64,000 nt of DNA, taken from the NCBI RefSeq assembly GCF_024169515.1, contig NZ_JAMKCQ010000001.1:3782001-3846000 (forward strand), read 5' to 3'. How positions within the stretch are numbered: the first letter of the stretch is position 1; every line of letters begins with the position of its first letter. The notes under the pieces were generated by a model. That model had not been told where the DNA came from and did no database searches. It was given only the letters and a program-made list of their open reading frames with translations. The position numbers and the translations under genes were made by a program. Below, piece after piece: positions 10,976-20,514 of the stretch. The DNA comes from Erwinia aphidicola. Its GTDB lineage: Bacteria > Pseudomonadota > Gammaproteobacteria > Enterobacterales > Enterobacteriaceae.

Positions 10976-11719
10976 ATGGCGGGACACAGTAAATGGGCAA
11001 ATACCAAGCACCGCAAGGCTGCACAGGATTCCAAGCGCGGTAAAATCTTTACCAAAATCATCCGTGAGTTGGTGACGGCTGCCAAACTGGGCGGCGGTGA
11101 TGCCAGCTCTAACCCGCGCCTGCGTGCGGCGATGGATAAAGCGCTGTCCAACAACATGACACGTGACACCATGAACCGTGCGATTGCACGCGGCGTGGGC
11201 GGCGATGATGATACCAATATGGAAACCATCATTTATGAAGGCTACGGCCCGGGCGGCACCGCCGTGATGATCGAGTGCCTGTCTGATAACCGTAACCGTA
11301 CCGTGTCTGAAGTGCGTCATGCCTTCACCAAAACCGGCGGTAACCTCGGGACTGACGGGTCGGTTGCCTATCTGTTCACTAAAAAAGGGGTGATCTCTTA
11401 CGCACCTGGCCTGGATGAAGATACGGTGATGGATGCGGCGCTGGAAGCCGGCGCTGATGACGTGGTGACCTATGACGATGGCGCGATTGACGTGTTCACC
11501 CCGTGGGAAAACATGGGCGCGGTGAAGGATGCTCTGGAAGCGGCAGGTCTGCCAGCGGAAAGCGCGGAAGTCACCATGATCCCATCGACCAAAGCAGATA
11601 TGGATGCGGAAACCGCGCCAAAACTGCTGCGTCTGATCGACATGCTGGAAGATTGTGACGACGTGCAGGAAGTTTACCATAACGGTGAAATTTCTGACGA
11701 GGTGGCGGAAACGCTTTGA
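10976..11719 (+). CDS. yebC: YebC/TACO1 family protein
   Basis: Probable translation or transcription regulator of the YebC/TACO1 family, 247 residues. It starts [20 protein letters not shown], the family signature, and has [17 protein letters not shown] near residue 90 and KGVISY near 140. It lies between nudB and ruvC as in E. coli. Family members help ribosomes through difficult sequences such as polyproline in some bacteria and mitochondria; the role here is inferred by family only. Confidence 0.95.
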   Translation: MAGHSKWANTKHRKAAQDSKRGKIFTKIIRELVTAAKLGGGDASSNPRLRAAMDKALSNNMTRDTMNRAIARGVGGDDDTNMETIIYEGYGPGGTAVMIECLSDNRNRTVSEVRHAFTKTGGNLGTDGSVAYLFTKKGVISYAPGLDEDTVMDAALEAGADDVVTYDDGAIDVFTPWENMGAVKDALEAAGLPAESAEVTMIPSTKADMDAETAPKLLRLIDMLEDCDDVQEVYHNGEISDEVAETL

Positions 11720-11750
11720 TAGCGGCTCCATCGCACCGCAGGAGCGCGTA

Positions 11751-12272
11751 ATGGCGATCATTCTTGGTATTGACCCGGGTTCGCGCATTACCGGCTACGG
11801 AGTGATCCGCCAGGTCGGGCGGCAGTTAACCTATCTGGGCAGCGGCTGTATCCGCACCAGCGTGGCCGATCTGCCGACCCGCCTGAAGCTGATCTATGCG
11901 GGCGTCAGTGAAATTATCACGCAGTTCCAGCCAGAATATTTTGCTATCGAGCAGGTATTTATGGCCAAGAACGCGGACTCGGCGCTGAAGCTCGGCCAGG
12001 CACGCGGGGCGGCGATCGTCGCGGCGGTTAATCAGGACCTGCCGGTGTTCGAATACGCGGCGCGTCAGGTCAAGCTGACCGTGGCAGGCACGGGCGGTGC
12101 GGAAAAGAGCCAGGTGCAGCACATGGTGCGCACCTTGCTTAAACTTCCTGCTAACCCGCAGGCGGATGCGGCGGATGCGCTGGCCATTGCCATCACCCAC
12201 TGCCATCTGAGCCAGAACGTCACGCGTATTGGCGAAGGCAAACTGACCCTTGCACGCGGCCGCCTGAGTTAG
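11751..12272 (+). CDS. ruvC: Holliday junction resolvase RuvC
   Basis: Endonuclease that cuts Holliday junctions symmetrically after RuvAB branch migration. It is 173 residues with the RNase H-like acidic tetrad visible: Asp in [14 protein letters not shown], Glu in FAIEQVF, and the two Asp of [12 protein letters not shown]. The start at 11751 has GCAGGAG ahead; a longer in-frame reading into yebC has no support. It is separated from ruvA by a palindrome that can serve as terminator. Confidence 0.98.
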   Translation: MAIILGIDPGSRITGYGVIRQVGRQLTYLGSGCIRTSVADLPTRLKLIYAGVSEIITQFQPEYFAIEQVFMAKNADSALKLGQARGAAIVAAVNQDLPVFEYAARQVKLTVAGTGGAEKSQVQHMVRTLLKLPANPQADAADALAIAITHCHLSQNVTRIGEGKLTLARGRLS

Positions 12273-12295
12273 CTTTCATCCCGAAATTCCCGGCA

Positions 12296-12321
12296 GGCTG
12301 GATATTCATCCAGCCTTTTTT
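12296..12321 (+). terminator. Terminator after ruvC
   Basis: Eight-base stem GGCTGGAT / ATCCAGCC (12296-12303 with 12308-12315), loop ATTC, followed by TTTTTT. The same palindrome contains the LexA operator of ruvAB. Confidence 0.75.
12298..12313 (+). promoter_or_regulatory. LexA (SOS) box of ruvAB
   Basis: CTGGATATTCATCCAG fits the CTG-N10-CAG LexA operator and, as remembered, closely resembles the known E. coli ruvA operator. It lies about 50 bases before ruvA, with a -10-like TATGCTATAA just downstream. RuvAB is therefore expected to be SOS-induced while ruvC is not. Confidence 0.85.
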
Positions 12322-12364
12322 ATGCTATAAACTCCCCACTTAAAGTTATCGGAAGGAAGCGAAT

Positions 12365-12979
12365 GTGATAGGTCGTCTGAGAGGCATTATCCTGGAAAAA
12401 CAGCCGCCAGTGGTGTTAATTGAGGCCAGCGGCGTGGGTTATGAGGTGCAAATGCCGATGACCTGTTTTTATGAGCTTCCCGAACTCAATCAAGAAGCGA
12501 TCATCTTTACCCAGTTCGTGGTGCGTGAAGATGCCCAGCTGCTGTTCGGCTTTAACAGTAAGCCCGAGCGTGCGCTGTTTCGCGAGCTGGTGAAAGTGAA
12601 TGGCGTCGGGCCGAAGCTGGCGCTGGCGATCCTCTCCGGGATGTCGGCCCAGCAGTTTGTGACTGCCGTCGAGCGTGAAGAGATCGCCGTGCTAGTGAAA
12701 CTGCCGGGCGTGGGCAAGAAAACCGCCGAGCGCCTGGTGGTCGAAATGAAAGACCGCTTTAAAGGCATGCACGGCGATCTGTTCGCCAGCGATGCACCGT
12801 TTGCCCTGACCAGCGAAATGCCGGTGGAAACGGGTAACGATGCCGAGAGTGAAGCCGTTGCTGCGCTGGTCGCCCTGGGGTATAAACCGCCAGAAGCCAG
12901 CCGGATGATCAGTAAAGTGGGCAAACCTGATGCCGACTGCGAAACGTTAATTCGCGAAGCCCTGCGCGCAGCCATTTAG
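12365..12979 (+). CDS. ruvA: Holliday junction DNA helicase subunit RuvA
   Basis: RuvA tetramers bind Holliday junctions and load RuvB. At 204 residues it has the N-terminal OB fold ([15 protein letters not shown]), helix-hairpin-helix segments ([17 protein letters not shown] and [19 protein letters not shown]) and the C-terminal RuvB-contacting domain ([20 protein letters not shown]). It starts with GTG at 12365 after GGAAGGAAGC; an overlapping ATG is out of frame. It is followed 9 bases later by ruvB in the same SOS-controlled operon. Confidence 0.98.
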   Translation: MIGRLRGIILEKQPPVVLIEASGVGYEVQMPMTCFYELPELNQEAIIFTQFVVREDAQLLFGFNSKPERALFRELVKVNGVGPKLALAILSGMSAQQFVTAVEREEIAVLVKLPGVGKKTAERLVVEMKDRFKGMHGDLFASDAPFALTSEMPVETGNDAESEAVAALVALGYKPPEASRMISKVGKPDADCETLIREALRAAI

Positions 12980-12988
12980 AGGTAAAGC

Positions 12989-13999
12989 ATGATTGAAGCC
13001 GATCGCCTCGTCTCTGCCGGGGTTATTACAGAAGAAGAGGTGATTGACCGCGCGATTCGGCCGAAGATGCTGGACGAGTACGTCGGCCAGCCTGTGGTGC
13101 GCGAGCAGATGGAGATCTTCATCAAAGCCGCCAAAATGCGCGGTGATGCGCTCGACCATCTGCTGATATTCGGTCCTCCGGGCCTCGGTAAAACCACGCT
13201 GGCCAACATTGTCGCCAATGAGATGGGCGTCAATCTGCGCACCACCTCCGGGCCGATTCTGGAGAAGGCGGGCGATCTGGCTGCTATGCTGACCAACCTT
13301 GAGCCTCACGACGTGCTGTTTATTGATGAGATCCACCGCCTTTCACCGATCGTGGAGGAGGTACTGTATCCGGCGATGGAAGATTATCAGCTGGATATTA
13401 TGATCGGTGAAGGGGCGGGTGCCCGCTCGATCAAGCTGGACCTGCCGCCGTTTACCCTGATTGGTGCTACCACGCGCGCCGGGTCGCTCACCTCGCCGCT
13501 GCGCGACCGCTTTGGCATCGTGCAGCGCCTGGAGTTTTATCGCGTGGAAGATCTGCAGCATATCGTCGGGCGCAGCGCAGCCTGCCTCGGTTTGCCGCTG
13601 ACCGATGATGGCGCGCTGGAGATCGCCCGCCGCGCCCGCGGTACGCCACGTATCGCCAACCGCCTGCTCAGGCGCGTGCGTGACTTTGCGGAAGTGCGTG
13701 CCGCCGGGGAGATGAGTGGCGATGTCGCCGCGAAAGCGCTGGATATGCTGAGCGTCGATACCGAAGGTTTCGACTATATGGACCGTAAACTGCTGCTGGC
13801 GATTATTGATAAGTTTATGGGTGGCCCGGTCGGGCTGGATAACCTGGCGGCGGCGATTGGCGAAGAGCGCGAAACCATTGAGGATGTGCTGGAGCCATTC
13901 TTAATCCAGCAGGGCTTTATTCAGCGCACGCCGCGCGGGCGTATTGCCACCGGGCATGCGTACAAGCATTTTGGTATCGATCGCCCGGCTTCTCCGTAG
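12989..13999 (+). CDS. ruvB: Holliday junction DNA helicase RuvB
   Basis: AAA+ motor that drives branch migration with RuvA, 336 residues. Walker A is [11 protein letters not shown] near residue 62, Walker [12 protein letters not shown] near 110, sensor 1 [20 protein letters not shown] near 155, and the C-terminal winged helix includes [16 protein letters not shown]. The TAG stop codon is also the TAG of a GTAGGGG palindromic repeat, so the repeat begins exactly at the gene end. Confidence 0.98.
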   Translation: MIEADRLVSAGVITEEEVIDRAIRPKMLDEYVGQPVVREQMEIFIKAAKMRGDALDHLLIFGPPGLGKTTLANIVANEMGVNLRTTSGPILEKAGDLAAMLTNLEPHDVLFIDEIHRLSPIVEEVLYPAMEDYQLDIMIGEGAGARSIKLDLPPFTLIGATTRAGSLTSPLRDRFGIVQRLEFYRVEDLQHIVGRSAACLGLPLTDDGALEIARRARGTPRIANRLLRRVRDFAEVRAAGEMSGDVAAKALDMLSVDTEGFDYMDRKLLLAIIDKFMGGPVGLDNLAAAIGEERETIEDVLEPFLIQQGFIQRTPRGRIATGHAYKHFGIDRPASP

Positions 14000-14057
14000 G
14001 GGCGAGGCATGCCTCGCCCGCTGCCAGCAAGCCAGGGTCAGGCATGCCTGACCCCTG
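13996..14057. repeat. REPIN-like GTAGGGG palindrome pair
   Basis: Two palindromes with GCATGC centres, GGGCGAGGCATGCCTCGCCC (14000-14019) and GGGTCAGGCATGCCTGACCC (14035-14054), joined by a short spacer. The block opens with GTAGGGG and closes with CCCCTGC. It lies between the convergent ruvB and znuB genes and overlaps the ruvB stop codon. Confidence 0.8.
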
Positions 14058-14066
14058 CGAGGGATG

Positions 14067-14852
14067 CTAAACTGCCGGTTTTTTCACCATACTCAGCATA
14101 AACAGCACGGCAGCGCCCAGCACCACGGATGGGCCTGCCGGCGTGTCATAAAACGCCGAGAAGGTCAGACCGGCAGTGACGGCCAGCATGCCAACCACAA
14201 TAGCCAGCAGCGCCATCTGTTCCGGGGAACGGGCAAAGCGGCGCGCGGTGGCGGCAGGAATAATCAGCAGGGAGGTGATGATCAGCGCCCCGACAAACTT
14301 CATGGCCACGCCAATGGTCAGCGCGGTGATCAGCATCAGAATCATTTTGGTACGCTGAATGTTCACCCCATCCACCTGCGCCAGCTCCGGGCTGATGGTC
14401 ATCGACAGCAGCGCGCGCCACTGCCAGCCCAGCAGCAGCATCACCACCGTCACGCCCGCCGCAATCGTCCACAGATCCTGCGGCGTGACGGCCAGCAGGT
14501 CGCCAAACAGATAGGCCATCAGGTCAACGCGCACGTCTGACATCAGGCTGACCACCACCATCCCCAGCGACAGCGCGCTGTGCGCCATAATCCCGAGCAG
14601 GGTATCAATGGCCAGATGCGGCCTGCGCTCCAGCCACACTAACACCAGCGACAGCAGCAGGGTCACCGCGATCACCGCATAAAACGGGCTGACGTTGAGC
14701 AGCAGACCAAATGCCACGCCGAGCAGAGAAGCGTGCGCCAGGGTGTCGCCGAAGTAGGACATGCGGCGCCAGACCACAAATGACCCCAGTGGACCGGCCG
14801 CCAGCGCCAGTAAAATGCCGGCCAGCCAGCCGGGTAATAACAGCTCAATCAT
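14067..14852 (-). CDS. znuB: Zinc ABC transporter permease ZnuB
   Basis: Inner-membrane permease of the ZnuABC high-affinity zinc importer, 261 residues with multiple hydrophobic helices. It starts [20 protein letters not shown], with [20 protein letters not shown] containing the ABC-3 family coupling segment. The ATG at 14852 is chosen by family N-terminus; the longer in-frame reading runs back into znuC. It overlaps znuC by 8 bases, so it is co-translated with it. Confidence 0.97.
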   Translation of the reverse strand: MIELLLPGWLAGILLALAAGPLGSFVVWRRMSYFGDTLAHASLLGVAFGLLLNVSPFYAVIAVTLLLSLVLVWLERRPHLAIDTLLGIMAHSALSLGMVVVSLMSDVRVDLMAYLFGDLLAVTPQDLWTIAAGVTVVMLLLGWQWRALLSMTISPELAQVDGVNIQRTKMILMLITALTIGVAMKFVGALIITSLLIIPAATARRFARSPEQMALLAIVVGMLAVTAGLTFSAFYDTPAGPSVVLGAAVLFMLSMVKKPAV

Positions 14853-15603
14853 TGCGTCCGGTCCCTCTACGTAAAACAATGCGTCCCTGAAGATCGTGAC
14901 GATGGTTGTGATGATGGCGATAAATGGCCAGCTGCTCGGCACCGCGTGGGCCAAACATCGAGATAAATTCCGGATGTTGCGACACCGCCTCCGGCGTTCC
15001 GGAGCAGCAGATATGGTGATTGAGGCACAGCACCTCGTCGGTTTTCGCCATCACCAGATGCAGATCGTGGGAGACCATCAGCACGCCGCAGTTCAGCTCG
15101 CGACGCAGCTGGTCAATCAGATCGTACAGTGCGACCTGGCCATTAACATCGACGCCCTGAGTCGGCTCATCCAGCACCAGCAGCTGTGGCTGATTGAGCA
15201 GTGCCCGCGCCAGCAGCACGCGCTGCATCTCACCGCCGGATAATTTCTGCAGCGGATACTCCAGCAGCTGCGCGGCCTGCACGCGCTTCAGCGCCGGCAG
15301 GATATCGGCGCGCTTCACGCCGGGGCGCAGACGCATAAAGCGATCGACGGTGAGCGGCAGGGTGACATCCAGATGAATTTTTTGCGGCACGTAGCCAATT
15401 CGCAGCTGGGCAGGGCGCGTCAGCGTACCGGCGGTAGGGGCAATCAGCCCCAGCACCACGCGCACCAGCGTAGATTTACCGGCACCGTTTGGCCCGAGCA
15501 GGGTCAGAATGCGGCCAGGCTGCAGCGTCAGTGAAACATCAGACAGCACGCGGCGCTGACCAAAACTCACAGATATTTTATCAAGGGCTATCAAAGGGGA
15601 CAT
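14845..15603 (-). CDS. znuC: Zinc ABC transporter ATPase ZnuC
   Basis: ATP-binding subunit of the zinc importer, 252 residues. Walker A is [15 protein letters not shown] near residue 35, the ABC signature [15 protein letters not shown] near 120, and Walker [13 protein letters not shown] near 142. The C-terminus carries a histidine-rich tail ([13 protein letters not shown]), typical of ZnuC. It diverges from znuA across a shared Zur site. Confidence 0.98.
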   Translation of the reverse strand: MSPLIALDKISVSFGQRRVLSDVSLTLQPGRILTLLGPNGAGKSTLVRVVLGLIAPTAGTLTRPAQLRIGYVPQKIHLDVTLPLTVDRFMRLRPGVKRADILPALKRVQAAQLLEYPLQKLSGGEMQRVLLARALLNQPQLLVLDEPTQGVDVNGQVALYDLIDQLRRELNCGVLMVSHDLHLVMAKTDEVLCLNHHICCSGTPEAVSQHPEFISMFGPRGAEQLAIYRHHHNHRHDLQGRIVLRRGTGRND

Positions 15604-15630
15604 ATCGATTACTGGTTGCAGAAGTTTACG

Positions 15631-15647
15631 GATGTTATAATATCACA
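15631..15647. promoter_or_regulatory. Zur box and divergent znu promoters
   Basis: GATGTTATAATATCACA closely matches the core of the remembered E. coli znuA/znuCB Zur operator. TATAAT within it can act as the -10 of znuA, and the reverse strand also gives TATTAT. It sits 34 bases before znuA and 28 before znuC, so zinc-bound Zur should shut both directions. Confidence 0.85.
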
Positions 15648-15680
15648 ACCCATCAGCTAATCACGATGGATTGAATCATT

Positions 15681-16628
15681 ATGTTACATAAAAAAACGCG
15701 TGCCTTTTCAATGCTGGCTGGCCTGAGTGTCGCCGCTTCGCTTGCACTTCCTGCCCAGGCCGCCGTGGTCGCCTCCGTTAAGCCGGTGGGCTTCATCGCC
15801 GCAGCCATTGCCGATGGCGTAACCCCGGTCGAAATCCTGCTGCCCGACGGTGCCTCTGAGCATGATTACGCGCTGCGCCCATCAGACATTAAACGCTTGC
15901 AGGACGCGGATTTAGTGGTCTGGGTTGGGCCAGAAATGGAAGCTTTTATGACCAAGTCGGCCGCTTCACTTCCCGCACAAAAAAGCGTTGAAATGGACAC
16001 CCTGCCGGGTGTAAAAGCGCTGCTGCTGAAGGGCGGAGAAGACGAAGAGGAAGAGCATGAAGGCCATGCTCACGGCGGTGCTGAAGAGCATGAGCACCAC
16101 CACCACGGTGAATATAATATGCACCTGTGGATGTCTCCTGAAATCGCTAAGAAAACTGCGGTTGCAATCCATGCAAAATTATTGGAACTTATGCCGCAAA
16201 GCAAGGACAAACTAGACGCTAACCTGCAGCACTTTGAAGCAGAACTGTCGTCTGCCGATGCGAAAATCGGTAATCAGCTGGCCCCGGTTAAAGGTAAAGG
16301 ATATTTCGTTTTTCATGATGCTTACACATACTTTGAAAAACACTACGGTCTGACCCCATTAGGTCATTTTACCGTGAATCCTGAGATCCAACCTGGCGCG
16401 CAGCGTTTACATCAAATACGAACACAGTTGGTTGAGCAGAAGGCCGCATGCGTCTTTGCTGAGCCACAATTCAGGCCGGCCGTGATTGAAGCCGTTGCCA
16501 GAGGGACCAAAGTGCGTTCGGGCACGCTGGATCCACTCGGGACGAACATCACCCCAGGTAAAGATAGCTATGTGACATTCCTCTCACAGCTGTCCAGCCA
16601 ATATGCCAGCTGCCTGAATGGAGAATAG
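15681..16628 (+). CDS. znuA: Periplasmic zinc-binding protein ZnuA
   Basis: Substrate-binding component of ZnuABC, 315 residues with a signal peptide ([16 protein letters not shown]). Zinc ligands are in the family positions: His in [13 protein letters not shown], His in [11 protein letters not shown], His in [21 protein letters not shown] charged loop near residues 119-142 is rich in His, Glu and Asp ([21 protein letters not shown]), the usual mobile zinc-capturing loop. mepM follows 11 bases downstream. Confidence 0.98.
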   Translation: MLHKKTRAFSMLAGLSVAASLALPAQAAVVASVKPVGFIAAAIADGVTPVEILLPDGASEHDYALRPSDIKRLQDADLVVWVGPEMEAFMTKSAASLPAQKSVEMDTLPGVKALLLKGGEDEEEEHEGHAHGGAEEHEHHHHGEYNMHLWMSPEIAKKTAVAIHAKLLELMPQSKDKLDANLQHFEAELSSADAKIGNQLAPVKGKGYFVFHDAYTYFEKHYGLTPLGHFTVNPEIQPGAQRLHQIRTQLVEQKAACVFAEPQFRPAVIEAVARGTKVRSGTLDPLGTNITPGKDSYVTFLSQLSSQYASCLNGE

Positions 16629-16639
16629 AGGAAACTTAA

Positions 16640-17965
16640 GTGCAGCAGATTGCCCGCGCTGTCGCCATAGCGTTCAATAATTTACCCCGACCTCACCGCA
16701 TCATGCTGGGGTCGCTCACCGTCGTTACTCTGGCCGTCACCGTCTGGCGGCCTTACGTTTATCATCCTGGCAGTGAAAGCCCGATTGTGAAAACGGTCGA
16801 GCTGGAAAAGAGTGAGCTGCGCACGCTGCTCCCGGAAGCCAGTGAACCTATCGATCAAGATACGCCGTCCCCTGCTGATGATCTGCCCAAAGATGAAATC
16901 GATGAGGATGTGCCTGACGAAAGCGGCACGCACGACTATGTCGTTTCTACCGGCGACACGCTCAGCAGCGTACTGAATCAGTATGGCATTGATATGTCTG
17001 ATATCAGCCAGCTGGTAAAGGCGGATAAAGATCTGCGTAATCTGCAAATCGGCCAGCAGCTGTCGTGGACGCTCACCGATGATGGTCAGCTTCAGCGCCT
17101 CAGTTGGGAAGTCTCCCGCCGTGAAACCCGTACTTACGATCGCTCCGGCGATGGCTTTAAATCCTCCGCGGCGATGCAGCAGGGTGAGTGGCAGAACAAG
17201 GTACTGAGCGGCGTGGTTAACGGCAGCTTCGTCAGCAGCGCCCGTGCGGCAGGCCTGACCGGCGGCGAAATCAGCGCGGTGATCAAATCACTGCAGTGGC
17301 AGATGGATTTCCGCAAGCTGCGCAAAGGCGATCGCTTCGCGGTGCTGATGTCGCGTGAAATGATGGACGGTAAAAGCGAGCAGAGCGAACTGCAGGGCGT
17401 ACGTATGAGCAGCGGTGGCAAAGATTACTACGCTATCCGCGCTGAAGACGGCAAGTTCTATGACCGCAGTGGCTCCGGTCTGGCGCGCGGCTTTATGCGT
17501 TTCCCCACGGTGAAACAGTACCGCGTCTCCTCTAACTTTAATCCGCGCCGCGTCAACCCGGTCACCGGGCGTATCGCGCCGCACAAAGGCGTCGACTTTG
17601 CCGTGCCGGTCGGTACCCCGGTGCTGGCGGTGGGTGATGGTGAAGTGATCGTCTCCAAGCGCAGCGGCGCTGCGGGCAACTATGTGGCTATCCGCCACGG
17701 TCGCCAGTATATGACGCGCTATATGCACCTGAAAAAGCTGCTGGTGAAGCCAGGTCAGAAGGTGAAACGCGGTGACCGTATTGCGCTGTCCGGCAATACC
17801 GGGCGCTCCACCGGGCCTCACGTGCATTACGAAATCTGGATTAACAATCAGGCAGTCAACCCATTAACGGCCAAGCTGCCGCGTATGGAAGGGCTGGCCG
17901 GTAAAGAGCGTCGCGACTACCTTGCGCAGGTGCGTGAAGTGGTGCCTAAGCTGCGATTTGAATAA
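16640..17965 (+). CDS. mepM: Murein DD-endopeptidase MepM
   Basis: Peptidoglycan endopeptidase that cuts meso-DAP cross-links to let new strands in, 441 residues. An N-terminal membrane anchor (IMLGSLTVVTLAVTVW) is followed by an acidic linker and a LysM-type domain (YVVSTGDTLSSVLNQYGIDM near residue 100). The C-terminal M23 metallopeptidase carries HKGVDFAVPVGTPVLAVGDG and the HVHYEIW zinc motif near 395. It starts with GTG after AGAGGAAAC. It is directly downstream of znuA, as in E. coli, and ends at a strong terminator. Confidence 0.95.
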   Translation: MQQIARAVAIAFNNLPRPHRIMLGSLTVVTLAVTVWRPYVYHPGSESPIVKTVELEKSELRTLLPEASEPIDQDTPSPADDLPKDEIDEDVPDESGTHDYVVSTGDTLSSVLNQYGIDMSDISQLVKADKDLRNLQIGQQLSWTLTDDGQLQRLSWEVSRRETRTYDRSGDGFKSSAAMQQGEWQNKVLSGVVNGSFVSSARAAGLTGGEISAVIKSLQWQMDFRKLRKGDRFAVLMSREMMDGKSEQSELQGVRMSSGGKDYYAIRAEDGKFYDRSGSGLARGFMRFPTVKQYRVSSNFNPRRVNPVTGRIAPHKGVDFAVPVGTPVLAVGDGEVIVSKRSGAAGNYVAIRHGRQYMTRYMHLKKLLVKPGQKVKRGDRIALSGNTGRSTGPHVHYEIWINNQAVNPLTAKLPRMEGLAGKERRDYLAQVREVVPKLRFE

Positions 17966-17984
17966 TTCAGCTGCATGAAAACTG

Positions 17985-18016
17985 AGCCGATGGGTGTTGC
18001 CGTCGGCTTTTTTTTT
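17985..18016 (+). terminator. Terminator after mepM
   Basis: Stem AGCCGA / TCGGCT (17985-17990 with 18003-18008) followed by nine T. Confidence 0.85.
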
Positions 18017-18101
18017 AGGCAGGCAGAGGCTAAATGACCAATAACATTGCAAATTTGCCCGTCAGCACTATCATAAGCCCGTTATTGTTCGAGGCCAGTG
18101 C

Positions 18102-19073
18102 ATGGAAAACAGAAAAAAAAGTAACGTTGAGTTTATACCCACCTTTCAGAAATCCTTTCTTTTACCGCGTTACTGGGGGAGCTGGCTGGCGGTAGGTGCC
18201 TTTGCTGGTCTGGCGCTGGTTTCCCCGCGCCTGCGCGACCCGCTGCTGGGTGCGCTGGGGCGTTTTGCCGGCAAGCTGGCGCGCAGCGCGCGACGTCGTG
18301 CGCAGATTAACCTGCTGTACTGCATGCCTGAGAAGACCGAAGCCGAGCGCGAGCAGATTGTCGATGAGATGTTTGCCACGGCACCGCAGTCGATGGCGAT
18401 GATGGGCGAGCTGGCTATCCGCCCGCAGAGCGCAATCAAACGCATTCGCTGGCACGGCCGTGAGATTATCGAACCGATGCGCGCAGCGGGTCAGAATGTG
18501 ATCTTCCTTGTGCCGCACGGCTGGGCGGTCGATATTCCGGCAATGGTGCTGGCTTCCGAAGGGCAGCCGATGGCGGCGATGTTCCATAACCAGAGCGATC
18601 CGGTGATGGACTATGTCTGGAACAGCGTACGTCGCCGTTTTGGTGGCCGTATGCACGCCCGTAATGATGGTATCAAACCGTTTATCAGCTCTATCCGTCA
18701 GGGTTACTGGGGCTACTATCTGCCCGATCAGGACCACGGTGCCGAGCACAGCGAGTTTGTCGATTTCTTCGGCACCTATAAAGCCACGCTACCCGCGCTG
18801 GGCCGCATGATGAAAGTGTGCCGCGCCAGAGTGGTGCCGCTGTTCCCGGTGTACGACAGCAAAACGCATATGCTGGATATCTGGCTGCGCCCGCCGATGG
18901 ATGATCTGGTGGATGTGAACGATCAGACACTGGCGCGGCGGATGAATGAAGAGGTCGAAATCTTTGTGCGTCCTAACCCGGAGCAGTACACCTGGATCCT
19001 CAAGCTGATCAAAACGCGTCGTCCGGGTGAAGTGGAGCCTTACGATCGTAAAGAGCTCTACCCGAAGAAATAA
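18102..19073 (+). CDS. lpxM: Lipid A biosynthesis myristoyltransferase LpxM
   Basis: Late acyltransferase adding myristate to lipid A at the inner membrane, 323 residues. It starts with a hydrophobic anchor region ([18 protein letters not shown]). The HX4D-type catalytic motif is [11 protein letters not shown] near residue 140, and the family segments [20 protein letters not shown] near 205 and VVPLFPVYD near 245 are intact. A REPIN-like repeat follows the stop codon, then the convergent mdfA-type gene. Confidence 0.96.
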   Translation: MENRKKSNVEFIPTFQKSFLLPRYWGSWLAVGAFAGLALVSPRLRDPLLGALGRFAGKLARSARRRAQINLLYCMPEKTEAEREQIVDEMFATAPQSMAMMGELAIRPQSAIKRIRWHGREIIEPMRAAGQNVIFLVPHGWAVDIPAMVLASEGQPMAAMFHNQSDPVMDYVWNSVRRRFGGRMHARNDGIKPFISSIRQGYWGYYLPDQDHGAEHSEFVDFFGTYKATLPALGRMMKVCRARVVPLFPVYDSKTHMLDIWLRPPMDDLVDVNDQTLARRMNEEVEIFVRPNPEQYTWILKLIKTRRPGEVEPYDRKELYPKK

Positions 19074-19084
19074 GCAGTTTGCGC

Positions 19085-19158
19085 GTAGGGGTCGACCGCT
19101 GTTCTGGTCGACCCGCAACGACTTCAAGGGCGGACCGAAAAAGAGGGTCCGCCCCTAC
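19085..19158. repeat. REPIN-like GTAGGGG palindrome pair
   Basis: Begins GTAGGGG and ends CCCCTAC. Two stems lie inside: GGGTCGACC / GGTCGACCC (19089-19097 with 19106-19114) and GGGCGGACC / GGTCCGCCC (19128-19136 with 19146-19154). It lies between the convergent lpxM and mdfA-type genes. The ends match the other GTAGGGG elements; the cores differ but remain self-complementary. Confidence 0.8.
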
Positions 19159-19183
19159 ACAACATCACATCACCTTCTGATTA

Positions 19184-20410
19184 TCAATCCAACGCCGACC
19201 GGCGCTTTCTCTCGCGCAGGAATGCACGCACCAGCCAGCACCAGAGCAGGCCACAGGCCAGATTTGCCAGGCTGAAAGCACGCGTGCCGTCGCTGAAGTA
19301 AGCAAACTTCGCCAGCTCAATCCCCAGCGCGAACACCAGAATACTCACCATACCGAGCATCGCGGCCACGCTGCCTTTGCCTGCGCTGCTGGAAAACAGC
19401 GTCAGACGATACAGCCCGGCATTGACCAGCCCGGTGCCGAAGCCATAGATGCTCAGCCCGGCAGTCAGCCACAGATAGCTGTGGCCGTCGATCAGCGCGG
19501 CAATGGCGGCAATCCCCAGCCCCAGAAGGATTGGCCAGGCACCCAAACGCAGCGGGAAGTCGATCGGCACGCGGGAGGCCAGCTTACCCAGCGTCAGGTT
19601 ACCGGCAATCATCGCGACAAACACCGGCAGCTGCAGCAGCGCATAGTCCATGCGCGACAGCCCCTCGTCGTGGATCAGGATCACCGGCGACAGCGCCACC
19701 CAGGCCAGGCAGGGAATGGTGACCAGGCCGATCGCCAGCGAACCGCTCATCACCTGACGGTCCTTCACCAGTGCCAGGTAGCCTTTGCCGAGTGATTTCA
19801 GCGACAGCGACATCTGCCTGTCGCCTGCGGTTTCCGGCATGGTACGCCACAGTCCAACCAGCGCCACGGCGGTCACCACGCCAAACAGCCAGAACATGGT
19901 GCGCCAGTCGCTGAACTCAAGGAATGCCGCACCCGCCAGCGGGCCCGCTAACGGCGCCAGCAGGGCAACGTTCGCCATCAGCGCCATAATGCGCACGCTC
20001 AGGGCCTCGTCGAATGCTTCCTGTATGGCGGCATAACCGACGGCGCCGATAAAGCACAGGCTGATGCCCTGCAGGAAACGCAGCAGGACAAACTGCTCAA
20101 TGCTCTGCACCCAGTGGGTCGCCATACAGGTCAGCATAAAGAAGGCGACGCCTGAGAGCATCACCGGGCGGCGGCCGAGCTTGTCGGACAGCGGCCCGAG
20201 CAGCCACTGCAGCACAATGCCGCCAATCAGATAGGCGGTCAGCGAGGCAGATACCCACTCCGGGCCGACCTTAAACTCGCTGGTCACCAGCAGCATGCCG
20301 GGCTGGATCATATCGTGGGCGATATAGGTGGCAAACTCAAACAGCACCAGTGACAGCGGGAAAATCAGATGTCGCCGGGTAAGGTTTGCTATGGGGATAA
20401 ATGACGCCAT
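19184..20410 (-). CDS. mdfA: MdfA-type multidrug MFS transporter
   Basis: Twelve-helix major facilitator drug/proton antiporter of 408 residues, closely resembling E. coli MdfA. The first helix has LVLFEFATYIAHDMIQPGM, keeping the two acidic residues (Glu25 and Asp33 here) known to matter for cation export in MdfA. WLLGPLSDKLGRRPVML is the MFS loop motif, and LRFLQGISLCFIGAVGYAA follows. A strong site AGGAGGGAG precedes the ATG. It sits downstream of dfoJAC on the same strand but behind a terminator, so a role in siderophore export is possible but unproven. Confidence 0.9.
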   Translation of the reverse strand: MASFIPIANLTRRHLIFPLSLVLFEFATYIAHDMIQPGMLLVTSEFKVGPEWVSASLTAYLIGGIVLQWLLGPLSDKLGRRPVMLSGVAFFMLTCMATHWVQSIEQFVLLRFLQGISLCFIGAVGYAAIQEAFDEALSVRIMALMANVALLAPLAGPLAGAAFLEFSDWRTMFWLFGVVTAVALVGLWRTMPETAGDRQMSLSLKSLGKGYLALVKDRQVMSGSLAIGLVTIPCLAWVALSPVILIHDEGLSRMDYALLQLPVFVAMIAGNLTLGKLASRVPIDFPLRLGAWPILLGLGIAAIAALIDGHSYLWLTAGLSIYGFGTGLVNAGLYRLTLFSSSAGKGSVAAMLGMVSILVFALGIELAKFAYFSDGTRAFSLANLACGLLWCWLVRAFLRERKRRSALD

Positions 20411-20439
20411 TCCGGCTCCCTCCTGGAATTAATGAAAAG

Positions 20440-20472
20440 TAAAAAAAGCGCGGCCGCCTGAGCGACCGCGCT
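20440..20472 (-). terminator. Terminator of the dfoJAC operon
   Basis: On the minus strand the stem AGCGCGG / CCGCGCT (20466-20472 with 20447-20453) is followed by seven T (20441-20447 complement). It lies between dfoC and the mdfA-type gene. Confidence 0.85.
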
Positions 20473-20514
20473 AACATACCGCATTTTTACCTGATAACAC
20501 TGCACAATTATGAA

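Noticed and set aside
10925..11788. Open frame of 287 codons opposite yebC
   Set aside because: Antisense shadow of yebC covering its promoter; no ribosome site or motifs.
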